Shown one piece after another: positions 22,257 through 36,130 of a stretch of 36,130 nt of DNA. Each line of letters begins with the position of its first letter. Positions within the stretch are counted from its first letter, which is position 1. The DNA is from Saccoglossus kowalevskii (taxonomy: Eukaryota > Hemichordata > Enteropneusta > Harrimaniidae). The position numbers were made by a program, and so were the translations under genes. The notes below the pieces were generated by a model. That model was not told the origin of the DNA. It did not search any database and worked only from the letters and a program-made list of their open reading frames with translations. The stretch lies in NCBI RefSeq assembly GCF_000003605.2, contig NW_003132351.1, forward strand, positions 47,767 through 83,896. Reading direction: 5' to 3'.

Positions 22257-23836
22257 TCTTGATTTTGCCTAACTGGCAGGACTTCCGTATAGCATGTACC
22301 AGCTATACATATCAGCAACGTCACACATGTAACCGTTAGATGAAATAATAAACATCTTACACTAAAGGATACAATTAATATTGCTTTAGTATATCGTGGA
22401 TGCCCAGACAACTGGGGCACATCGACTCTGCACAGTTAAGTGACTTAGTACTCTGCCTTTTCAGAATACTAAACCCACACAGACCGAGTGAAATTAAATT
22501 AGCTGCAACTCCATTCGATAATAGAAGCACTTCTCCAATTTGTAAGTTGAGAGAAGCTGAAACCGTACATCCTATAGAGAAGATGTTCTCGTATTTACAG
22601 TGAATACCGCTACGTGAGCAAGCGGGATAGGTCGCGTGGGCGTGCAACTTGAAACGGAGAGATTGCAGAAAATGAACAATCTGATTACAGCAATGCAGAC
22701 ATATGCGAAAGATTACAAATATGGTTCGAGAATAGAAGTACAGAAACTTTGAAAACCAAAGGGAAATATAATAACTTTTGACGTTCAGTTGATATGGTGT
22801 TCAACAAAACAAGTAATTACTGCGTAAATCACTGTATAAAGATTGACTTTAATTACACGTGATCACCGTGATTTTAATAGTGTTGCATATTAATATATTG
22901 GCATTATCTGCAAAGCATTGACTTTTATTTATATCTATTTTGTGTCGCGTGTGGGCGCACTTCCACAGCCTTACCACCTCTCAACATTGCTCAGAAACTT
23001 TAAAATCTCTGGACTGGCACATTTGCCAGAAACATGGAACGTCATGCGCACGATATGGGGAAAGGCATTGTCAAATTACAGTCACGTGACAGATGGACTG
23101 TGGGTGATACTCTGTGTAATTATTAGGGCCACATTAATCTGCGGCTACTTATATATTTTCAGGAATATGCCTACACACCATAGTACTGACTGTCCGACAT
23201 GTGGAGAAAAAACATTCACTGTAAAATATGAATCGTTCTATACGTAAGCATTGCAGTGCAGCGACGACCGCTGTTAACATGATTTACAGTTAAATTTCTA
23301 GCTTCTTACTAATCTTAGGATGTTAAATTTATTGATACTTCCACGAGAAAAGGTGATATATTGTTTCAATTACATAACCTTGTTTTTTAACCTGATTAAG
23401 ACTTATACGAAGACGTGTTCGTGTCGCACTATATAAGACCATGTGTTAAAATTAGTAAGGGGCTTACGCATAGCCGAAACGTATATGTATATTTTTCAGT
23501 AAATACCTTTTTCTAAAGATCTCGGACAGTCATGTCAGGGTCGTTTGGAATAACAGGGTCTGCGGTGAAAATTTATGATGTCATGGGATTCCATATGATT
23601 TGTGAATTTAATTTGATATCGTTTAGGTATGGTCTTTCTACTTTTCATATATTCGTAGTATTGGGATTTGCTTTGGGTTAACCCGTCCTGTATTTGAGTT
23701 CAATAAATTTAACTTCACATTTTGTGAATTGCATGTTCCATGTAGTGCGATGACGCCAGACTTCCTAGACAGTTTATACGTCTCGTCGGAATTGATCCTG
23801 CTCCGATAGACATCTCATCCCAATATTATTGCTCAA
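22257..23836 (+). repeat. Array copy 5, last partial monomer
   Basis: From TCTTGATTTTG it runs through the blocks carrying GCGTGGGCG (22634), GTGTGGGCG (22949) and TGTGGAGAA (23198). It ends after the GATAGACATCTC block, near TTATTGCTCAATCCT. Beyond that nothing matches the array, so this is its right edge. Confidence 0.6.
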
Positions 23837-25006
23837 TCCTCGGGGGCGGAGTTACGTCAAAAGACGTTCCACGTTGCTAAGACGCGCATCACTGTACATG
23901 CATTTCTACGGGCTCTGTGCGCGCTGCTATGGAACGCCGGTGAAAATTCGAGGAAACAACACAAACTCAACTTTGAAGTAATCCTGAACAACCAAATTTA
24001 TATATGTTACACACGTAGGGCTAATCTTGTTACACTGTTCAGGGGAGTCTCAACAACCATCCCAAAGTACCGTTTTCTGCGAGTTTTGTGCCTTTGTTTT
24101 TACCGCGAGGGTTGCCAGGCGGTTAAAATGCCCGGATGTCCGCCTCCGAGGATACTATGATGCAACTGAAGGCATGGAGTATCGTGAGGGCGCTGCTGAA
24201 CTTGGATTGATACTGTACACAACAATGAAAGACCACGTAACAGTCATATCACATCATCATGCCATTCACTAGCATTGTGCATTGAGGTATATATGCAGGT
24301 CTGGGACACACGGAGCTCTGCCACATGTGGCACATATTGAAAAAAAAAACTAAAATGTAAAATCCATTTCATTTCCGAAAGTTCAAAGTGTGTTAAAATT
24401 GGCTGATTGAATATATAATTTTGAAGACAGTTAGTTACAAAAAACGTCTGCATTTTAAGATAAGGCACACGTGATGTGTTGGTTGGTTATTTAATTAGTG
24501 GGATGATCTCAATCTTGAACCTATGAGTTTGTTTCCATTGAATTTGAAGTTTACATTTTTTATAGAGTAGGCGTAATTAACACCATGTTTGATACAAAGC
24601 GTTAAAAAAATGCATTTTTTTTTTCTTTTTTAGGACGTTCCACTTGTGACAGTGCTACGAAATTTTAATAGCGTGAATGTGATATTTTCTCTCAAGGCTG
24701 TGAATGCCCACGAATTCGCATAATGTACAGAAATGTATTGAACTAACCAGCCAGCTTAATAGGTTATCCCATCGCACGTTTTGCAAATAGCGACAAATTT
24801 TAAATCGAGAAAATCAATGTTTGGCACGCATTGACTGACACGCACTGATCTCTGTTTATTTGTACATTTCATAAGCCGATATAAAGTGACAAAGAGACGC
24901 TATCCTAGAGCTGGAACAAGTAGATGAACTACTGCCGGTAGAAAGAACGATAACTTTATTTACAATATCTAGCCAAGATGAGCACATTCAGAAAAGGACA
25001 TTCTAA
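23837..25006. other. Unique intergenic stretch with a GC-richer patch
   Basis: Sequence outside the array. About 23850-23950 is visibly richer in G and C than its surroundings, with GGGGCGGAG, ACGTCA and several CpG dinucleotides; it could be a small CpG-rich promoter, but no gene starts nearby. An 81-codon frame at 24027-24272 includes FCEFCAFVF and RLKCPD. I do not recognise it and no splice partner is evident. The rest (24290-25006) shows only A/T tracts. Confidence 0.4.
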
Positions 25007-25212
25007 TACTGTAAAAGGGTTAATTATTGACTGGGTTTTAATTTTGCTTATTTCGCTGACTGGAAAATGCGCTAAATTAAAACCCAGTGAATATGTAAAA
25101 TTTAGCATAGAACTCATTATCTAAATGATAAAACCGTGAATTTAAAACCAACTGAATATGTCTGAAATGGTAAATCAGCGAAATTTAAACCCAGTGAAAG
25201 TTGGTCATTTTA
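25007..25212 (+). mobile_element. MITE, left part, cut by the assembly gap
   Basis: Begins with TACTGTAA, as does the complete element at 29231-29406, and shares the internal CTGGGTTTTAATTT and AATTAAAACCCAGTGAAT blocks. Within it, TGACTGGGTTTTAATTTTGC (25029) is nearly the reverse complement of the stretch near 25070-25090, so it can fold back. A second ATTTAAACCCAGTGAA lies at 25181. The matching TTACAGTA end is not seen before the N run. Confidence 0.6.
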
Positions 25213-25675
25213 NNNNNNNNNNNNNNNNNNNNNNNNNNNNNNNNNNNNNNNNNNNNNNNNNNNNNNNNNNNNNNNNNNNNNNNNNNNNNNNNNNNNNNNN
25301 NNNNNNNNNNNNNNNNNNNNNNNNNNNNNNNNNNNNNNNNNNNNNNNNNNNNNNNNNNNNNNNNNNNNNNNNNNNNNNNNNNNNNNNNNNNNNNNNNNNN
25401 NNNNNNNNNNNNNNNNNNNNNNNNNNNNNNNNNNNNNNNNNNNNNNNNNNNNNNNNNNNNNNNNNNNNNNNNNNNNNNNNNNNNNNNNNNNNNNNNNNNN
25501 NNNNNNNNNNNNNNNNNNNNNNNNNNNNNNNNNNNNNNNNNNNNNNNNNNNNNNNNNNNNNNNNNNNNNNNNNNNNNNNNNNNNNNNNNNNNNNNNNNNN
25601 NNNNNNNNNNNNNNNNNNNNNNNNNNNNNNNNNNNNNNNNNNNNNNNNNNNNNNNNNNNNNNNNNNNNNNNNNNN
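25213..25675. other. Assembly gap (463 N)
   Basis: Undetermined bases. The gap lies between a fold-back MITE and a strong hairpin, so it was probably left by secondary structure or by repeats that could not be assembled. The size may be an estimate. Confidence 0.99.
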
Positions 25676-25734
25676 GTGGTGCCCTCGACTGCTGCGAACT
25701 GCTGGGTAGGGTTCGCAGCAGTTTAGGGCGCCAC
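25676..25734. repeat. Long hairpin at the gap edge
   Basis: GTGGTGCCCT pairs with AGGGCGCCAC at the outside (one G-T pair). ACTGCTGCGAAC pairs perfectly with GTTCGCAGCAGT inside, around a loop of about ten bases. The stem begins at the first base after the gap, so the repeat may extend into it. Probably the end of a fold-back element. It is much richer in GC than its surroundings. Confidence 0.75.
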
Positions 25735-26409
25735 CTACGCCAAATTGTCAGGCTATGTCCCAGGCAGTTCCCTCGAATTTGAGAAAGGAATTCCTAAATA
25801 TGTCAAATAATTTTATTGATCTTTTTTATAATGCAAGTCACATATTCAGCAGATAAACGTATTAATAAAACATTGAATTTCTGAATGAGCATGGTCATTA
25901 ATTTCTTGTCAAACGTGGCCAGTAATTTGTAGACTACGAATGGCATGACAATATATTTGATGCTATTATGAATATTCTTATTAGGAAGTAGAGAAACAAG
26001 CGTGTTAATGTATACACCAGTTGTCCAACAGCGGTCCAGTTATAATTTCTTTGTGCATTCTTTATCTTGAATTATAAAATCCATATTTTCACACAAAAAA
26101 TATAATTTAGGAGTGTGTGGTTTTAACAAATAGATGTATTCTCAAATCCATATAAGGAGTTCTAGAACACCTAACTCTGAAAGGTTTTGGATTTATGTTT
26201 TACATATAAACGTTTTCTAAATGCTGTAAAAGTTTGATAAATTCACTCCATATAAGACCCTTCAAAGGGCGTGTCACCGATTACCAGTTCCTGACGACTG
26301 CTTCATTTAAGGTGAAACATTAAATTAACAAGTCATTGTCAATGACACGTCCCGTTCCGTTCATATTTGAGTGACATATACATTCAAAGCAGATCATGAC
26401 CGAAATCTC
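25735..26409. other. Intergenic DNA, no gene seen
   Basis: AT-rich sequence with no recognisable exon, RNA gene or element. Confidence 0.5.
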
Positions 26410-26428
26410 AGACCACTTTCAGTGGTCT
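26410..26428. repeat. Small perfect hairpin
   Basis: AGACCACT and AGTGGTCT form an 8-bp stem around a TTC loop, just before the start of the GGGGACT-type repeat. It could mark the left end of that element, but that is a guess. Confidence 0.45.
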
Positions 26429-26439
26429 AATCCGAAATG

Positions 26440-27052
26440 CACCTGCATATGTACAACACATTGTACTGAACAAAATCCATCCATGCATGACTGAGATCCG
26501 GAATTGTGAAAATACATGATTTTGATGCATTTTCGGCCTTAAAATGGCCATCATTCAGCTATTGTTAAGCGGATCATGAAGCAATTGCACATATCTATTT
26601 GTGACATGATGTACCTTGTGTGTGTGAAGTTTGAACTTGATCAATCCAGACATGTCTCGGATACGGATCCAGAACTGAATTTTTTAAAACAAAATGGCCG
26701 CCAGTCGGCCATTTCGAACTTGATCCGGAAAAAAAAACGACGTGCATCAAGGTCCTATTATGTTTAATGTATGTACCAAATTTAAACAAAATCCGTCCAT
26801 GCATAACTGAGATCCGGGTCCGGAATGGTGAAAATGTGCAATTTTGATGCATTTGCATGCATTTGGCTATCGTTAATCGGATCATGAAAAAAATGCATGT
26901 GCATATGTCCCATATAATGTGTGATGTATGAGTGAAGTTTGAACTTAATCGGTCCATGCATGTTCGAGATACAGGTGATCACGGATGGACGGACGCACGC
27001 ACGCAGGACAAAACACAAGTCCCCGTTTTCAGACCAAGTCTGAACGGGGACT
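26440..27052 (+). mobile_element. Interspersed repeat ending in a GGGGACT hairpin, element 1
   Basis: Built of about three related subunits of roughly 150 bp, each with an AAAATGGCC.. motif (26541, 26691, degenerate near 26850), and phrases such as CCATGCATGACTGAGATCCGG and TGAAGTTTGAACTT. It ends with GGACGGACGCACGCACGCAGG and the hairpin AGTCCCCGTT..AACGGGGACT at 27018-27052, whose inner CAGAC/GTCTG also pairs. No coding region; the long minus-strand frames across it come from the repeat. Nonautonomous element of unknown class. Confidence 0.65.
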
Positions 27053-27810
27053 AAAAATAGCCGATCTTTTGAAAGGGACAACCAGCTGTAATAGTGTGAA
27101 TTTATTATTGTTTCCTTTCCTTCTAAATGCGAATCACACTTCGTCATTGTGTTTGGGTGAAAAAATAATTTACAGAAAGTTACCTGTCACGACACAAACA
27201 CAGATGGCGCTATTTGTTTCATTGTCAGCTGCGGAGATGGATACAAGATTTGTAGGAATGTAAAAAAATATGGCAGTAAGATCATGCTCCAGAACAATGG
27301 TCAACAGTTCTGTTTTTTACAGTATGTTTGTGAGTGAGCCAGGTGGTGATTCTCAGCAAATTCAAAAAGCACTAGCCATTTTGCAGAGTTATGAACAGCT
27401 GACCAAAGTAATAATAAAAAGGAATAAAGAAACACTCCAAAACCATAGTGCAAAATGTGCATTAATTTTTTTTTAATTAATATGATTTTTAATATTACAA
27501 GTAACATAAATTGTAATACTATAGTGTGGATAACAAAACAGTTGACTGACATGGCAGGCTAGATAACAATGCTAAACAATCAGGAAGCAAGGGAAACAAA
27601 AAATGAATATACAAAAATACCTCACAAACAGTTGATGATTTCAGAGAAAATATAAAATATTATTTTATAGCCTTACACTTGATGGCAAAAATGTTAGTGT
27701 TGATGACATGGTATAATTACTTTAAAATATGATGACGTGTTATTAGACTCTAAAAGTCTAAGATTGACCGCTATATGTCAACACCCCAATGCTCAAAAAC
27801 GTGCTGGAAT
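27053..27810. other. Intergenic DNA downstream of PSMD11
   Basis: AT-rich with short A and T tracts. No exon, element or RNA gene recognised. The PSMD11 transcript probably ends near its right edge. Confidence 0.5.
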
Positions 27811-27816
27811 TTTATT
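27811..27816 (-). terminator. Candidate polyadenylation signal of PSMD11
   Basis: TTTATT on the plus strand is AATAAA on the minus strand, about 160 bases after the PSMD11 stop codon. It is a canonical hexamer at a plausible 3'-UTR distance; the cleavage site was not determined. Confidence 0.5.
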
Positions 27817-27976
27817 CATCATTATCACTGTTGTTCATGAACAGGTTTCAGGCGACTGGAAAAAACCTACTACAGATGAGGGTTAAAGCGCCCTCTGTAG
27901 AATATTAAGAGAAACTGTACAAAACGAAAGTTTTATATGAATCAAAAGTGAGGGCACTGTTCATTATTGGTGGTTT

Positions 27977-34530
<6,554 letters not shown>

Positions 34531-34541
34531 TTTGTTCACCA

Positions 34542-34559
34542 TGTGTATTCCCAGAATGC
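34542..34559 (+). promoter_or_regulatory. ZNF143/Staf-like site in the shared promoter
   Basis: ATGTGTATTCCCAGAATG followed by C. TTCCCAGAATGC is the central part of the ZNF143/Staf consensus, known to be enriched near start sites and in bidirectional promoters. It lies about a dozen bases upstream of the PSMD11 start codon. The upstream ACTAC part of the full consensus is absent. Confidence 0.45.
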
Positions 34560-34771
34560 TTTACAAATTTTACTTTGACCCCATCCTCGTTCACTTACGA
34601 CTCATTTAAATATTCAGATAGTTAATAGTAATTTCATTTAAAAAGTTAAGATTTTTTATTTTGTAGTTTTAAAAGAATCTATTAAACAATAATTTAATCA
34701 TTATATTATATACAAGTTATTTTGAAAGATAATTAGTTTCCTTTTAGAATAAACTGTACAACGAGGCTAGG

Positions 34772-34791
34772 CTGACCTGACCTGACCTGAC
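34772..34791 (+). repeat. (CTGAC)4 pentanucleotide repeat
   Basis: Four perfect CTGAC units, 66 bases before the MMTAG2 start codon. On the minus strand it reads as repeated GGTCA, the nuclear-receptor half-site core, at 5-bp spacing, which is not a standard response element. Confidence 0.85.
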
Positions 34792-34856
34792 AACTCGGGC
34801 AACAAAAATATACTGTGGTCACTGTACCAGCTGACGATTACTAACGTTTTAGAGTT

Positions 34857-34950
34857 ATGCATCATCCATCTCGTGGCGGCGTGAGGGGAGGGACAGATCA
34901 GTTCAGTTGGGAAGACGTCAAGGCTGATAAATACAGAGAAAATTATCTTG
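34857..34950 (+). CDS. MMTAG2: MMTAG2 (C1orf35) orthologue, first coding exon, partial gene
   Basis: ATG followed by [20 protein letters not shown] and [10 protein letters not shown], then donor GTAAGC after the first base of the next codon (G). This matches the N-terminal signature of multiple myeloma tumor-associated protein 2 ([24 protein letters not shown]), a small conserved nuclear protein with a lysine-rich tail whose biochemical role is not settled. The family continues with GNSLMAPVGRW, which is not found in the remaining 1180 bases, so exon 2 and later exons lie beyond the window. It is divergent from PSMD11. Confidence 0.85.
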
Positions 34951-36130
34951 GTAAGCGTTAATAGCACAATGGTATGTCAAAGACAAACAATTCGACAAGC
35001 GCTAAGAAAATGCCGGTGAACGGTGCTATCACTGTCAACTGTTTTGCAAAAAATAACAATCCCTCCATGATGATAGGGACTGTGGTGTCGCAGTGGTACA
35101 CATGCCAGCTGACTGTGTCGCGTATTTGTAAATGAATGGTGCATTGCAGTTTTATGACATATTTATATTTGAATTTATTCGATAGCAATTGTCCCAACCT
35201 CCAAAAATAAATGTTGGATCATGTGTAATAGCTGTGGGTCCATACACAGCCCGGGGGCACTCAGATTAAAACATATCCTAAATCCAACCCTAATTTGCTA
35301 GAGGGTTCCCCGAAATTCTGAATTTCATCATGTATAATAGGGTGCAGATTTGTAAGTGAGATTCACAAAAGAAATTGAGAAGCAGATATTTTGCATTTAT
35401 CTTATTATTTTGCGAAATATATACTTTTTTTTTTCGATTTTAATAACCCTAAACAACAGCCTATAGTTTGTGTTTTTGAGTTGCAGCTTGCATATTAATA
35501 CTCAGCTGGCGTGTGACCTGAGGTGTAGAAGGTTTATGGTAGAAAACCTATCCATTTACAGAAAATTTAAGCCAAAACGCTTTTATTGGAGATGTAATAA
35601 AGATGTATTTTTCCGATCACAACGACTGAAAAACACCAGATTTCCAACATCTACCGGTATAAGGCATATTAAGGCAGACATATAAAAACATTGATTAACA
35701 GCAACCTCTTTATTACATCATCATGAAAAAATAATGATTTTCTGGAAACAGAACATCTCAGGACTGTGGGTCTCTTCTCATATCAGTATTTTTGTAATTA
35801 CTAATACATTTGGCATTTATTTTTCAATTCTGGGATTTTATCAACACAGAAATTCTATGATTGCTCGCTTAGTCCTGTGTCTCAAATAATAGCTGTGGGG
35901 GCATCGCATTTCAATATTCAGTCTTTGTGGTGGTATTTTAGTGATTTATGATACAATTGGTGTATCTAAAGTTGTAATTTTGGATATTGGAAACGCTATA
36001 ATTTTACTCGTTTACAATGCAGTTGCTTTTCATGCTTCTAACCACCTAGTCATATATAATGCTTAAAACTGATAATAAAATAAAAAAACAATGTTTTAAA
36101 AACCAAGTTATACATGTATGAAGTTTATGA
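34951..36130 (+). other. MMTAG2 intron 1 (start)
   Basis: AT-rich intronic DNA with no recognised exon. AGCCCGGGGGCACTCAG near 35248 looks like a fragment of a widespread invertebrate interspersed repeat, and TAATAGCTGTGGG occurs twice (near 35226 and 35887). Nothing else is supported. Confidence 0.5.

Larger units (their letters stand above)
1..23836 (+). repeat. Long tandem array of a multi-kilobase monomer
   Basis: The same ordered blocks recur head to tail across the left two-thirds of the window, all in one orientation. Examples: the CAACGCGTTGTTTTACGTAA block near 5708, 12629, 17471 and (one change) 20902; the block reading GAGCGCTGCTTGAC near 4146, 11010 and 15700; the block with TGTCCGAC.TGTGGAGAA near 13828, 19858 and 23192. 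Copies differ by substitutions and many small indels, and several lack whole blocks, so the spacing varies (about 7 kb, 4.8 kb, 3.4 kb). No long ORF exists, and the short frames are broken differently in each copy. I infer a noncoding satellite-like array or a degenerate segmental duplication, shaped by unequal exchange and deletion. It starts before the window; the right boundary near 23836 is where similarity between the last two copies stops. Confidence 0.85.
34531..34856. promoter_or_regulatory. Bidirectional promoter region, PSMD11 / MMTAG2
   Basis: Only 326 bases separate the start codons of two divergent housekeeping-type genes, so both 5' UTRs and core promoters must fit here unless there are upstream noncoding exons. 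It contains a ZNF143-like core (34548-34559) and a CTGAC pentamer repeat (34772-34791). A very AT-rich centre lies at about 34610-34745. No clear TATA box at a set distance. Confidence 0.7.

Noticed and set aside
25158..25782. Two long frames across the N run
   Set aside because: They are open only because N bases hide stops; real sequence at each end is a few codons.
26595..27147. Minus-strand frames of about 120 codons (26595-26957 and 26782-27147)
   Set aside because: They lie across the subunits of the GGGGACT repeat; repeated motifs such as IKFKLHSYI come from repeat copies, and no start context or splice structure supports a gene.
27270..27476. 68-codon frame with SEPGGDSQQIQKALAILQSYEQL
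   Set aside because: Looks peptide-like, but it is short, ends in poly-T-encoded residues, has no splice partner and no recognised family.

Overview
The window is AT-rich nuclear DNA from an animal, most likely a marine invertebrate. The evidence is a spliced proteasome-subunit gene with animal-type GT..AG introns, a second gene with an animal-specific N-terminus, several short interspersed-repeat families, and a run of N from draft assembly. A hemichordate-like deuterostome would fit, but nothing here proves the taxon. No bacterial, phage, CRISPR, rRNA or tRNA feature was seen.

Left two-thirds (1 to about 23836): a head-to-tail array of one long monomer. The fullest copy spans about 6.8 kb. 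Partial, deleted and rejoined copies begin near 551, 7347, 13277, 19229 and 22257, and a partial copy lies at the left edge. All copies face the same way. No reading frame is convincingly kept between copies, because frame-breaking indels are common, so I treat the array as noncoding satellite-like or segmentally duplicated DNA. Ten exact TGACGTCA palindromes and several GCGTGGGCG motifs recur at fixed places in it. One copy carries a private 571-bp insertion that looks like a solo LTR (TG..CA ends, 5-bp target duplication), with two empty sites in sister copies. Another copy has a fresh 206-bp internal tandem duplication.

Middle (23837 to 27976): intergenic DNA with a more GC-rich patch, a TA-flanked MITE running into the 463-bp N gap, a long perfect-stem hairpin at the far edge of the gap, and a repeat ending in a GGGGACT hairpin.

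Right third: a complete PSMD11 (Rpn6) gene on the minus strand, 11 coding exons from 34530 down to 27977, encoding 419 residues. Every exon junction keeps the frame. Its introns hold a second, longer GGGGACT-type element and a complete MITE. Divergently, 326 bp away, is the first coding exon of an MMTAG2 (C1orf35) orthologue on the plus strand (34857-34950); its remaining exons lie past the window. The shared promoter holds a ZNF143/Staf-like core. That site lies in an 18-bp exact match to a block of the tandem array. An antioxidant-response-like motif lies in PSMD11 intron 1, which fits the known Nrf1/CncC control of proteasome genes.
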